DNA of 64,000 nucleotides from Atherix ibis. Taxonomy: Eukaryota; Arthropoda; Insecta; Diptera; Athericidae. The DNA is taken from the NCBI GenBank assembly GCA_958298945.1, contig OY282605.1, positions 21,864,811-21,928,810 on the forward strand, read 5' to 3'. Below are positions 1-11,560 of the stretch, one piece after another. How positions within the stretch are numbered: the first letter of the stretch is position 1; every line of letters begins with the position of its first letter. The notes under the pieces are model-generated. The model did no database searches, was not told the DNA's origin, and was given only the letters and a program-made list of their open reading frames with translations. A program made the position numbers and the translations under genes.

Positions 1-380
1 TAAAGAAAAATATTACCTCTACGAGCAATCACAATAACAGTCGAAGAAAAACTAATGATGGACTCAAACAGTTGTCGAACTGTTGGCAGCTAATTTTTTC
101 CCACTTCCCATTTTGAAATTCCGATTTTACTTGCTGTTAATGTAAAATATTGCTTCTATGAGTAATCACAATAACCGTCGAAGGAAAACTAATGATGGAC
201 TCAAACAGTTGTCGTACTGTTAGCAGCTAATTTTTTCCTAGTTCCCATTTTGAAATTCCTATTTTACTTGCTGTTAAAGTAAAATATTCCTTCTATGAGT
301 AATCACAATAACCGTCGAAGGAAAACTAATGATGGACTCAAACAGTTGTCGCTCTGTCGGCAACTAATTTTTTCCCAAGA
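1..380. repeat. Tandem repeat, 137-bp unit, about 2.8 copies
   Basis: The motif AATCACAATAAC recurs at 27, 164 and 301, exactly 137 bp apart, and the surrounding sequence (ATGATGGACTCAAACAG, GCAGCTAATTTTTTCCC) repeats with it. The array runs off the left edge, so its full length is unknown. The copies differ by only a few bases. No long reading frame is visible in the unit. Confidence 0.9.
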
Positions 381-1250
381 AATTTTTTTTAATTTGGTTT
401 TCAAAATTTTTTCATGTTAAAAAAAATTATTTATTAAAAAATTATAGAACATTTTAAGGCCATTTATAAAAATAATAAAATTATTTATTAAATTTAGTTC
501 GCAATTTTATTTACAGAATATTTCAGGACCTACCAAATTATTTTTTTACTATTAAAATCTAGAAATTTAAAATGATAATATTTAGTTTACTTTTGGTTAT
601 AAAAAATATCCTTTTGCAGTTTACCATAGAACCAAAATTCAATTTTTATATGTACTTAAGAGTTTTTCCCTGAATTTATGAAGAAAAATAAACATTCCTT
701 TAATTTATGATGCACTTTTTTTTCAATTAGTAATATTAGCCATAATGTTATTTGTTCTTATCCAAAATTGATGTATACAAAATGTGTCTTGAGAAGATGA
801 AAATCGATGTCCACTCATTTTATCCTTAATTCATAGTACTAGGAGCAACCAACAAAAAATTACATATTTGATGACACATTAGGACCATCCTAGATAGATA
901 AATGATTCATTAATTCAATGTGTTCACTTCACTACCCAAAATAACCGATTACTTATTTTAAGAGATTACACTGTCATCATGAAGTATGTATAATCCGGGC
1001 AATTTCGATTATTTCTCAACTGCTCCCGGCTAAATTGTGATGTACAAGTTGTCGTTTATCAACAAAAAAATTAACACTTACTATTTCTTAAATAAAAAAA
1101 GTACAAAAACTTTTTCACATTTCTAAACATCATTTATCTTTCAAAATGCTAGAAGTTTTCTTTACGAAACGAAATCCCAGCAGTTTTTCACTACATTTTG
1201 TACACTTAAGATTTTTTAAAATATTTTTATTTTTATATTATTCAATTGTA
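381..1250. other. AT-rich non-coding stretch
   Basis: Long A/T runs without a convincing reading frame, splice-bounded exon or recognisable transposon end. I see nothing specific in it. Confidence 0.6.
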
Positions 1251-1254
1251 ATCA

Positions 1255-1560
1255 AATAACAGATTTCATCATCATCGGAGTCCAGTCTGCTCCTGCTCGC
1301 TGATGTCGCTGCTCCATGCCTCGTCTTCTGGGACCATAAATAACTTTCCTGGCAAAATCTCCCTCAACCCAACTACCGCAGCTTATTAAGCTCGATTTCA
1401 GCCACAATCGAGCTGTCTTCGAAGCGGAGTCGTCCATCCTCATATAGGAAGCCAAAGATTATTCGGAAAATTCTCCTCTCCAACGTGGCTAATACTTCGC
1501 ATTGGTATTTGCTCAAAACACAAGTTTCCAAAGACCAATGTCCTGTACAACAGTAGCTTC
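1255..1560 (-). pseudogene. Non-LTR retrotransposon (RTE-like) ORF2 C-terminal fragment
   Basis: Read on the minus strand in a mixed frame, the segment gives LATLERRIFRIIFGFLYEDG followed by FEDSSIVAEIELNKLR and then a stop. This resembles the region after the reverse transcriptase of RTE-type elements, typically of the form LRKIFGPI..G.WR.R.N.ELYEL, followed by a RLRWAGHV-like motif. The segment is more GC-rich than its surroundings, as expected for a foreign coding fragment. Frameshifts and stops show it is dead. The clade is a judgement from motif shape, not a database match. Confidence 0.5.
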
Positions 1561-2399
1561 GATTTTATTTATGCTTAGACTTTACCAGCGAAATAATTTA
1601 CATTGACTCAAGTAGGCTAAAATAGATTTATTGCTTACGTACATACTCGTACATATGGAGCAAAAAAAAAATTAATAATACTTAACCTTTGAACGTCCCA
1701 ATAGTGTAGGGGCTTAGTCACCAAAGTTTGTTTTGTATTCGAAAATATATTTTGTTATATATTCTCAGAGAAAATAAAAGTAAAATTATATTTCTTATGT
1801 CGTATTACTATTTAGCTGCATATAACATAAATATTTGAACAAAATTCGAATAAGGTAGAAATTTGTGCAAATACGTACGCGTATATTTATTTACTTAATT
1901 CGTTTATGCGATTTTACTCCTTGCAATGACATACACTACTGGCCAAAAGTATGCTACCACCTTGATAACAACAAATTCTCTACAATAAATAAATTTTTAA
2001 ATATTGATTTAAGGATAAATAAATCCATTATTTCAAAATATTATTTAACATTGTTCGGATTGTCTGATTTGGGGTCAAATATGCGGCATTTTGTTTTATA
2101 ATTTGTTGCCATTTTAAAGGTAACTTCATAATGCCTCTCTGACTTTAGTGCCATCTATTGGACGATTTTCAATTCTCATAATTTATTTTAAGACTAAAAA
2201 AAAAAACTTCAAAATATTACACGTATAATTTTTATTTTACACTATGAAAATTTTAATAATTAATATTTCCTATTAAGTTTCTTAAAAATATTTTGCTTAA
2301 CCAATTCATGGTCTGTAAAAAAAAAGTTGAATAAAATACCATACATGGAAAATGGAAATTTTGATTATTTAAATCTTAACACTATGCAAAAAATGTAAC

Positions 2400-2900
2400 A
2401 CTTGTTTAATGATTGCCACAAGACTTCTTGCAGGATTCGATTTTTTGGAGATAATTTTTTAAGATTTTTCGCACAATTCGAATTGCAATTCGGCCATTAT
2501 TTGATGGATGTTCTTCTTAAATGCTGTAAAATTTTAAGATTATTTGACCAAATATGTTTTTTATGTGGTATATGGTAGTTTTACAATTAAAAATTTAAGA
2601 GTGTCGAATCAAACGATTTGAAATCTTATTAAAATTATCAAATCTCGAAATTATGCGTTCTGGGAACTTTTCGCGCAAAAAAAGCCAAAATTTATTGTGT
2701 TGTGCAGCTTGTGGCACTGTTTTTTTTTTAAACCGCATATATTTTAGATTAAAATTATAAATATAGGTCAAAAAAAGCTCGGTTATCGAGTACGGCCATA
2801 GAATTAGTGGTTACTGTCTCTCTTTCTTCATGTTTTAAAGGAATATAGGCCAATGACTTCTTCAGACTAGAATTCACAGTAAACAATCAATTTTTGTAAA
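2400..2900 (-). mobile_element. Degraded Tc1/mariner-like fragment (FQQxGATxHT group)
   Basis: On the minus strand, 2690-2735 reads as a decayed version of the WFQQDGATCHTA motif that surrounds the second catalytic Asp. Upstream of it the GGCCTATATTCCTTT segment at about 2840-2855 corresponds to the IIGPYFFEN region. Many frameshifts and stops are present. The same signature recurs throughout this window. Confidence 0.55.
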
Positions 2901-2902
2901 TA

Positions 2903-4164
2903 TTGGGTTGATGAAAAAGTTATGGCCGTTTTTGACATATACAATTAAACATTTTTTTTTTTAGATTTGTATTATTTATTTAATCAATTATATAATTTCC
3001 ATCCGTTCTTATAACCTTCTCCCATCTTCCTATCAACTTATTAATACCATTAGTGTAAAATTCCGTGGATTTTGATGCGAAAAATGTAGTAAAGGATGTT
3101 TTTACCTGCTCTATTGTATCAAATTTTTTATCATTGAAAAAATTTTGCAGTGATTGGAATAAATGAAAATCGGAAGGAGCAAGATCTGGAGAATACGGTG
3201 GATGCTTGATAACATCCCAATTCAACTCATTTAGCTTGTGTTGGGCCATCATAACCACATGTGGTCGGGCGTTGTCGTGATGAAACACTACCCCTTTTCT
3301 GTTTACCAATTCTGGTCTATCCTTTTGAAGGGCGATGTTCAATTTGGATAACTGCTGACAATATCATTCTGCTGTAATTGTCTGATTGCGTTTCAAGAGT
3401 TCAAAATACACAATACCCTTACAATCCCACCAAACACAAAGCATAACTTTTTTTTTATGGATTCCGGGTTTCGAAGTTATTAATGGAGCTTGTCCAGGTA
3501 TAGCCCAATGTCTATTTCTTGTCACGTTGTTGTACACGACCCATTTTTCATCTCCCGTTACCAAACGATGCAAAAAAAGTTCATGTTTTTGTCTCGCACT
3601 CAAAGCACCGCACGTTGAAACACGATCCAATAAATTGATGAGGTATCCAAACGTCGTACCACAAAACCATCCCCATACGCTTCAAATGTCTTAATACGGT
3701 TGTTTGGTTGACTCTCATCAATGACGCGATCTCCCTGGTGGTTAGACGTGGATTGGTGTCAATTATGACTTTTAACTTGTCGTTATCAAACTTCAATAAC
3801 CGCCCGGTACGTAGCTTATCAATTCCCAGATCGGAATTTTGAAACCATCTTCGTACCTGTCGAACTTTGATGACATCTGCTCCATACACTTCGCAAATGA
3901 TTTTGGTTGCCACACTTGCGGTATTGTCTTTACGGAATTCATAAAGTAAACAATGACGTAAATGCACTTTATCGACCGACATTTTGAAAAAATACAAGGG
4001 CTCTTCACTGTACTCTGGCCAGGCCAAAACTGAATAGAAAGTAGAGGGAAAGCATCCTTTATACAATGGAATCATTTAAAAGAAGATACTATTCATCATT
4101 TCTGAAGTAAAATTTTTTTTACCTATGATCATAAAAAACGCTCATAACTATTGCATCAACCCAA
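2903..4164 (-). mobile_element. Mariner transposon (mellifera/cecropia-like), near full length
   Basis: Terminal inverted repeats are TTGGGTTGATGAAAAAGTTA on the left and, in reverse complement, TTGGGTTGATGCAATAGTTA on the right. TA precedes the left end at 2901-2902; a TA lies 2 bp beyond the right repeat. It encodes a broken transposase on the minus strand. It lies inside the putative Tc1-like element that spans 1934-6850. Confidence 0.85.
2980..3982 (-). pseudogene. Mariner transposase pseudogene (DD34D)
   Basis: The frame starts at the ATG at 3982 (MSVDKVHLRHCLLY) and ends at 2980, a span of about 334 codons against roughly 345 for the family. The N-terminal part carries the paired helix-turn-helix DNA-binding region (TTREIASLMRVNQTTVLRHL). 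The catalytic part shows all three aspartates: VTGDEKW, FHHDNARPH and YSPDLAPSDFHLF, with 34 residues between the second and third Asp. One frameshift near 3660 and one in-frame TGA at 3364-3366 inactivate it. Mariner transposases cut and paste the element at TA sites in the nucleus; this copy cannot make a complete protein. Confidence 0.88.
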
Positions 4165-4169
4165 CATAA

Positions 4170-4530
4170 TGGCTTTTTTACAAATTAATTATGGATTTTT
4201 TTTGTTTATTGACGTATCTACCAATTAAGAACTGAGCCTCATATCGCTTAAAAGAACATTATGCACAAAACATGGTTACAGGAGAATTACAGCTTTTATA
4301 GAAAATTTTTAAACTACTCACTCAACTATCTCTCCTTCTGCATTTTCAAGGAAATAAGGGCCCATTACACGTTCTTTACAAACACAATAATTTTTGAACA
4401 GTAATTTTTAGGTTTTCAGAGCCTAATATATGAAAATTTTGCCTATTTTTTACATCCATCAAGTGAGAAATGAGCCTTACCAGGTTGAAGAAAATTTTGT
4501 TTGGAAAATCTCGTTCCAAGGAAAATTTGT
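4170..4530 (-). mobile_element. Degraded Tc1/mariner-like fragment (DEAHF group)
   Basis: The minus strand reads EAHFSLDG near 4470, the family's first catalytic-Asp region, then a GGCCCTTATTTCCTTGAAAA segment corresponding to GPYFLEN. It is another copy of the group seen at 2400-2900. Both carry the GPYFxEN segment, so they are not simply two halves of one copy split by the mariner between them. Confidence 0.5.
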
Positions 4531-5160
4531 TCGGAAAATCTTCAGAACCCAATTAGCCCACTTTTTATAAATTAATAATCCATAATATAAAATGGCAAAT
4601 TTAAGGCTAAATAAATTTTTCCTAAAATAATAAATATATTTAATAGTTATTAAATTACAGAATTATACTTTTCAAACTGTAAAATGGATTATTTTGTATG
4701 TGGTAGTAGAAATATATTAATAAAAATCTGGAAGTCCTTTAACGAAATAGAAACAGGATATTTACGATAAAAGTAAATTGAACACTATATACTTCGATTA
4801 TAATTAATAATAATTTTTTTTTAAATTTCCTAATTAATTATAAAAAAATATATTCCATAGTAAAAACAGCAAGCGATATTCTCTAAAGTCTGTGGGGGGA
4901 ACTCCCTTAAAAAAATTACTCCTAGAACAATTAGTTAAAATTTCAAATTCATTTACAATTACCTATTTTTTGTAGTAAATCACCTGTTGTGAATACTGGC
5001 ATTTTCAATTTCACTGGGAAATTTCTTAATGCCATTTTTATACTCTTAGAAGTAATTTGTTCAATTGAAACTCATCGAAAATTTTGTTTTTTTTTTACTT
5101 TCAGGTCAGAGCCCTTTTCGATCAGTTAAAAAACAATTTGATTAATTTGACGAATTTTTT
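4531..5160. other. AT-rich non-coding stretch
   Basis: Nothing recognisable beyond A/T runs; no supported reading frame. Confidence 0.5.
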
Positions 5161-5164
5161 GTTG

Positions 5165-5877
5165 TTGTTTTTTTTTCTACTAAGCGATTTTCACAATTTT
5201 CTCTCGATGCCAATTACTTATTATTAAGGAAATTTTGCAATGATACAAAAAGATGGGAATTGCTTGGTGCCAAGTCCCGACTATAAGGTGGATGCATCAA
5301 AACTTCCCAACCAAGCTGCCGGAGTTACTGCCGAGTCACTATAGACGTGTGTGTGGCCAATTTTGGCCACTTCTGCTCAATCGCCAGCTTTAAACTGCCC
5401 AATAGTTGACAGTAGAACTCCGAATTTACTGTTTAGCACAGCAAAACCTTCTTGACCATTAGCACTGGTTTGGCCACAGCTTAATCCGCTTCACCTCACT
5501 TTGACCAAGATTGTTTTCGCACAATATTGTCGTATGTGATCAATTTATCATCCGCAGTCACCATCCTTTTAAGAAATGCATAAATTTCGTTCCGTTTGGC
5601 TAAGGCTCCACAAATGGAAATTCGCACCATCATATTTTTTTTCGTCAATTCGTGTTTGCTTCGATCATTTGCATGATTTTATCGATATTTTCTGATCTTT
5701 AACATCAAAAATACTGAAACAGAATCGACGAAACAAAAGTTGCGCATAAATGGCTATGACAGTATCGGGACCATAAGCACCATTCACAATTTCAATCGCC
5801 TGACTTGCATTTTCTCCTTTATCAAAGCAAAATTGTAAAATACGAGTATACAAAATTTACTTTTTGTTAACATCCAT
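5165..5877 (-). pseudogene. Mariner transposase relic (mellifera-like)
   Basis: On the minus strand, starting at the ATG at 5877, an early stop is followed by LQFCFDKGENASQAIEIVNG and then GPDTV. This matches the N-terminal helical region of a common insect mariner (RILLFCFDKGDNAxQATENIN). Farther on, AFLKRMVTADDKLITYDN corresponds to [17 protein letters not shown], so the first catalytic Asp neighbourhood is altered (GDEKW to ADDKL). The remaining part is shifted and partly deleted. The sequence ACTACAGCCATCTAGCGGGA just upstream (about 6024-6043) looks like the 5' leader of this family. Exact element ends were not found. Confidence 0.7.
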
Positions 5878-6069
5878 CTTTTATACCCTATAACTCATAA
5901 CTGAATCGACAATCAAAAAACTGTAAAAGATTTTCTTTTTTAATACAGAATGTCACTTTTTCAACGAGCACAAATCTGAACTTTTTTCATCAAAACTTTA
6001 AGTGATATATATCACTACAGCCATCTAGCGGGAAAATAATGGATTATTTCTTGAAATATTAAAAAATAA

Positions 6070-6832
6070 GTTCTGATTCCATCCATTTTGCCCCTCTTGA
6101 TTTCAAGCGATTTCAGTTTCTTCCAGTACGCCTTAATTTCGTAATTACAATCAACATAGCCCAAGGTTGTTACAGATTGAATTTAGAAAATTCTTACCTT
6201 GTCTATTGTCAACTATACGTTACCTGGTCTAGAGTAGGAATACCAAAAAATATTGATGCCCACTTGCATTGTTTTATTTATTAAAGGGGCTAAGCAGCGC
6301 GCGCAGAGTCTTAAAGTCATAAATTAAATAAACTTTATCACAAATAAAATAAATACGAATGAATGCACCAGTAAATATGGGAACTGTCAAATGTTAAAAT
6401 ATAAATTCGTTAAATTTCACCTGCTACATTCTTGTGAAGAGGAAAATTTGCACGTGTACGCACAAAAATCGTGCACGCACACGAGCAGTGTAATATGGTA
6501 TAATGGCAAAATGTTCGTAGAATTAAACGATTTGACATCAAACCATTGGAAGGAGAAAATCGTGTAGCTTAATATTTACTGACTTATTTGCTTTTAACTG
6601 CATCTGTCGTCACCCACCCGATCTCAAACTCATAATAGTTTTATAGAATCAGCTCAACAGAAGAGTACAACGGTATTGTCCTTGTAGAAAATTGTGGAAA
6701 ACTTGTGAAAAATCCTTTCAAAGGAAAAACTGATCGATTTAATGCAAAGTAGATTTTTTCAGCAAAAATGCTTATTCATAAAAATTTCCTAGTTTTATGA
6801 AATTGTCTCCCTTCAAAAATAAAATGGTCGCA
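6070..6832. other. Non-coding, right arm of the candidate Tc1-like element
   Basis: No reading frame is supported. The right inverted repeat of the putative 4.9-kb element closes the segment just downstream. Confidence 0.4.
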
Positions 6833-6852
6833 TACTTTTAGCCTACAGTGTA

Positions 6853-8235
6853 TATATGTGTATGTATCTAGTTACGAGTAACTATATGCTCTCATTTCTA
6901 GAGGTAAAAATTATCCTTTTTATAGAGTATAGGAACAACTAAATTCAGAACAATGACATTCATGCTATGATTGCCTTGTTGGCTTTTTAAAGTTACCCAT
7001 TTCTAATATTTCATACCAAGTTGTTAGTATAAAATTTTATTATATAAAATAAATTTTTGAAATTTTCAAATGTTCCCAAGTTGTTGTAAATTTAACACAA
7101 ATAATTACTACTATATGATATGTAAATATAACGAGTATATACGACAACTAAAGTACAGTATATCACGCTATCATTACACATGAGAATGAAGAAAATTTGT
7201 CTAAAGGGAAATTTTTCTTTAATATTTCATATGTTGTGTGTATAGTAAAATGTCAAGTGTGCATCTAATTGGGGCAAAGAAAAGAGAAAAAGTAAAAGGA
7301 AAGTGAAATTTTTCCCAAAAGAAAAGCTTCGAAACTAATACTAACCACGTTAGTATGTCTGGAAATATGAAATAAAAACAAATTCAATCCTTCACAAAAG
7401 AATAAACTTTTCATCACTCATCGTCAATAGTATTTGAGCTTAAGTTTAATAATATTTACTAATTAAATAAGCAATTATGTATAATAATGCGGTAAGTAGT
7501 AAATTTCAGAAAATATATATATTTATCTAAGTAGGATATTTAGTAAAAAGATTGAAATTTTTAGGGTCGAAAATATTATAAGAATCGCCATTAAAAATGG
7601 CAGCGTTTTTCACGCGCTACTAACTTTTTAGAACATTCAATAAAAGCTTTTCCTTATATTTTTATTATTGATTCTCTTCAAATAATGCTTTTTCCTATAA
7701 TTTTGTTCTTATTGACTTAAGAAATAAAAACTTAAAATAGATGTAAAATTTTATATTAAAGAAAAAATTGCTTTGTTTTCATTCTAAAAAGGACTTTATT
7801 CTATCATATCCCCCTTTTGGGAAGCAGCATTAAATATCGATCGTTTCGATATATTATAAGGATTTGATTGACTTGAAATTATTATCGTCCAATGGACGTA
7901 GAGGAAATTTTATTATTTATGTTACTATTTTTGTTGTATATTTTGTTTTTTGTTTTTTTTTTCCTCTGTCCTAATACATTTTGTTCGAATTAATCGAATA
8001 ACTTCAAGGTTGTCGCCAACTTTTATATAAAAATTAAGTTCATCTATGACTATGTTTCTATTTATCCGATGTATGTTTTTTTATGTCGATATAATATTTT
8101 TGTTTCGATCGATAATTTTAATTTAACAAAAGTTTTGTGGGCAGTAATAGTATAGAAAAAATTAAACGAAGAATATTGCTTGGTCATGGAGAGAATGAAA
8201 ATTAATCGGTTCTCATGTGCAAGGTTATATATTTT
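6853..8235. other. AT-rich non-coding stretch
   Basis: No supported gene. Long A/T tracts dominate and short frames lack codon structure or recognisable motifs. Confidence 0.5.
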
Positions 8236-8238
8236 GTA

Positions 8239-8985
8239 GTTCGGAAAGAACAAGCCCTGTCATTTGACAGCTGTCAAATATATCTGTCAATCAGGGCGGC
8301 ATTTATTTAGTTTGACATGTGCCATTTTACACTATGAAATGTTTAACCAGTATTATAATTTTTTTTTACAAAAGTGTGGAATCTACCGTAACCACGTTTC
8401 GACAATATTTTCTTCAGCGGTGAGGCTCATTTCGTGCTCGTTGGACATGTCAATGAGCAAAATTACCATATATAGGGCTTTTAAAGGCCGTACATAACTG
8501 TGGAACAGCCAGTCTATTAGCGAGAAGTAAAAGTCAGGTGTAAATTTTGGTCTGAATATTATTACTAGCTCTTTTTTGAAAATTAGAGAGAACACACCTT
8601 TACCATCGATTCTGAGGTCTATGGTCGTATGACAATAGAAATTTTTTGACCTTAACTTAAAAATTTTAATCTAATCCTAATAAATTTAACACAAGCCACA
8701 CAACCCATCAAATTTTGGCTTTATTATGAAAAAAGTTTCTAGGACGCATAAATACGATATTGTGTGATATCAATTGGTTTCCAAGATCGTGTGATATGAC
8801 TCCATTACACTATTTCTTATAAAACCATGTGAAATATTATATATACACAGATATTTTTAAGAGCATTTAAAAGTCTATACCCATCAATAAATGAACGAAT
8901 TACAACCCGGAATGTGTGAAAAAATCAGTAAAAATTACCTCAAAACGATGGAGCTCCGCAGGATGTCTTATAACAATTATTTAAA
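8239..8985 (+). mobile_element. Degraded Tc1/mariner-like element (DEAHF/FQQxGAT group)
   Basis: The 5' terminal segment at 8239-8340 (GTCATTTGACAGCTGTCAAA then GTCAATCAGGGCGGCATTT) recurs in related form at 16.8, 37.5 and 43.3 kb. At 8410-8490 a shifted frame reads SSDEAHFVLVGHVNEQNYHI then WGFENPQVTVEQ, the first catalytic-Asp region of this transposase group. At 8690-8830 SHTT and a PPRSCD.TPL-like stretch follow. Multiple frameshifts make it non-coding today. Confidence 0.65.
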
Positions 8986-8989
8986 TAAA

Positions 8990-9495
8990 ATATACTTAAT
9001 GCATAATGGCATAGTTTAAAAAATATAATAAAAGAAAAATTATAACAAAATATAAATGTTGAATTTATTTTATTTTATTATACTTTATAAAGTTGGATAA
9101 TCATTTATTAGGACTATCGTGATACCTGATATGATTTTTTAAATTTTTAAATACTAAGGAAAAATATTAAAATAATAACATTTGTATTTTTAAGTATACA
9201 CATATTATCATGAGATAATTGACTATTTAAATATCTTTCATTATAGCAAAATTATGTTCTGATATTTAATTAAATAACAAAAAAATAAATATTATACCAA
9301 AAATCTTTGTTTTTTAACAGAAAGCTTTATATTTTAATTGATTAATATATTAATTGTGATAATAAATATTAAATAATGCAAAAATGATTTTTTTTTAGAT
9401 AAAGATTTTTTTATTTATTTATGTTGTTTGAACCTTGCTATTATATATACATAAAATACAATATAACAATATTTAGATGGCTATTATGAGATTAC
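8990..9495. other. AT-rich non-coding stretch
   Basis: Nothing recognisable; nearly pure A/T-rich sequence. Confidence 0.5.
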
Positions 9496-9499
9496 ACGC

Positions 9500-9795
9500 G
9501 GCACCCGATGCTTTTGAGGTAATTTCCGATGATTAGTTCGCACAGTTCAGGCTGTAATTCCGGTCATTAATTCATGTTTTCTCTATAGTTAAATAAAACA
9601 AAGTATAGCGGCATAAAATGGTGTTGTCTTGGCAGTGTATTGGCATTATAAAATTTCCGAAAAACGTGTCCTGGGAATTTTTTGCACAATGAAAGTAAAA
9701 TTTATTGGGTTTTGTGGCTTGTGGTGCTGTTTTGTTGAAACAGCATATGCTTTGGAATAAAATCTTCAAGTCTAGATAAAAAAAAAAGCGGATAT
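9500..9795 (-). mobile_element. Degraded Tc1/mariner-like fragment (FQQxGATxHT group)
   Basis: Minus-strand translation at 9700-9760 gives MLFQQNSTTSHKT, a decayed copy of the WFQQDGATCHTA motif. Only the central part of the transposase is represented. It abuts the R1-like fragment that begins near 9860. Confidence 0.5.
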
Positions 9796-9859
9796 CAAAT
9801 GGTCATAGCATTTAGAATCGACGGTAAGAATCTCTCCTTAGACCAAAATGCACACCACA

Positions 9860-10800
9860 GAGTCAATTCTCCACAACTTTGGAAAAGGCAAGTTCTGGTG
9901 CTACTACCAAAGGGAAGGAACCACTTGGAAATCTTTTGTCATACCGCCCAATTTGTCTACTGGACATGGCGGGTAAAATCCTCGAACGCATTCTATACAA
10001 TCGATTGGTGGAGTTCACCGAAATCTAATTTGGCTTCAGGAGGGCACGCTCTACCTTGGATGCTATTGATTTGGTCTTTGATACGGCAAACGGTGCAGAA
10101 GAGGATCCATAAGGTCCGGTGCTATCATAATCCTTAATGTAAAGAATGCTCTGCGAGATGTGATTGTATCCTTGACGCCCTAGGCCCAATGTGTGTTACG
10201 GTCGAGCAGCTGGTGTAGGGGGGGAGGGGGTTTAAGATCATACAGGATCACAAGGGTGTTTTAATGCGGTCCGGTTATTAGTCTTCTGTTATTGAATGTG
10301 ATGTTTGATGGTATTCTAGGGGTCCATATCCCAGAGGAGGCGAGAATCATCACATTCGCTGAAGATGTTGCTATGGTCGTAGTGGGAAAATGTGTGAAAG
10401 AGTTAGAACAGATCTGTAATGAGACTGTTGGTTCCGTTCGAAGTTGACTCCTGGTAGCTGGTGTTAGACTTGCGGACCATAAGACGAAGGTTAACCTTAC
10501 CATTGGCAGGAAGAGTAGAGAAAGTATCACCATTAGGATTGGCGAACATACGGTGATCTCGAGACCATCTCAAAAGTACCTAGAAGTGATGATTGACTTG
10601 TGGTCACGGTTTTAGAAACACCTATTATACGTTCGTGGGAAGGCTGCGAGGATAATAATGGCACCGGCGCGCCTTATGTCGAGCCTTAGGGGACCCAGGC
10701 AGACTAGAAGGGCCCTGTTGGCGACCGTGGTCGGTTCAATCTTGATGTACACGTATGCTGCGCTAAATTGGGCAAATGGATTGATTAGATCAACCTACGC
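9860..10800 (+). pseudogene. R1-like non-LTR retrotransposon reverse transcriptase relic
   Basis: In shifting plus-strand frames the segment reads VLVLLPKGRN, then SYRPICLLDMAGKILERILY, then FGFRRARSTLDAIDLVFDTA. These are the classic N-terminal reverse-transcriptase blocks of R1-clade elements. Farther on, ITFAEDVAMVVVGKCVKELE is the degenerate YADD active-site block (A-E-D replaces A-D-D), followed by RLADHKTKV and LRGPRQTRRALLATVV. There are many stops and shifts. GC content is well above that of the neighbourhood. Parts between the blocks are deleted. Confidence 0.82.
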
Positions 10801-11560
10801 ATTTTTCTATTAGTTTGGAAGTAAACTAGAAACTATGGTTTTATAGAAAGAGACATATTTTTTTAAAATATGTCAACCTCTTATATAAGATGGGGGAGGG
10901 GGAAGGGTCAGTCTCATTAATTTGTGATTAATCTTCTTTTGTCTATACTTTTAGTCTGACTTTTATAATTGAAATATGTTTTTGTTACTACATAAAAGAA
11001 TCAAATTAAATAGTGTTATCCAATTAGTAGTTTGGAAAGTAAAGTCAAGTGGAAATACAGTGTCGCTTATGTGGCTTTGAAAACCCGCAAGTAATTGCAG
11101 AGAAACCATTCTACTCTCAAAAAGTGACTGATTGATATGCATTTTTGTATAAAGGTGTAATCGAACCGGATTTTGAAGGAGAGATTGTCATTAAAAAATT
11201 ACTTCGAAAGAATAGAGTACTGCAAAAAGTTTCGTTTGCTTTATAATCGACCTTTTTTTTGCCTAAACTTAAAGATTTTAATCTGGGCTATGTGTGCTTT
11301 TAACAAAACAATGCTATAAGAAACAACAAATTTAGACTTTATTTAATGATGTCAATTGATCTCCAATATTGTAAGGCTATGCCAAAATATCATTTTTTTT
11401 TAAATAATTCTCAAATTTTTTAACATTTAAAAACTAACATCCGTAAAGTTATAGCCGAATTACAGCTCGAAATGTGCAAAAAAAAAATCTGAAAAAATTA
11501 CTTTAAAACGATTGAGCCCACGCAAACCTTCATTCATAATGGCAAGGTCCAAGCAATATA

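Larger units (their letters stand above)
1934..6850. mobile_element. Candidate ancient Tc1-like element holding nested insertions
   Basis: The left end CACTACTGGCCAAAAGTATG and the right end (reverse complement CACTGTAGGCTAAAAGTATG) match at 21 of the first 26 positions and are bounded by TA on each side (1932-1933 and 6851-6852). Ends of the form CACTGGCCAAAAGTATGCGACC are characteristic of Tc1-type transposons. The interior holds a mariner (2903-4164), a second mariner relic (5165-5877) and degraded pieces of another group, which would account for the 4.9-kb length. No transposase of the host element itself was found. The pairing could also be two unrelated ends. Confidence 0.5.

Noticed and set aside
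1..380. CRISPR array
   Set aside because: The repeated unit is 137 bp long throughout with no repeat-spacer alternation, and the DNA is clearly animal.
1252..1455. 67-codon minus-strand frame taken as a protein
   Set aside because: The informative frame is the neighbouring one, which reads as a degraded non-LTR reverse transcriptase tail.
9799..10137. 112-codon plus-strand frame as a gene
   Set aside because: It is the wrong frame over an R1-like relic; the recognisable reverse-transcriptase blocks lie in another frame.
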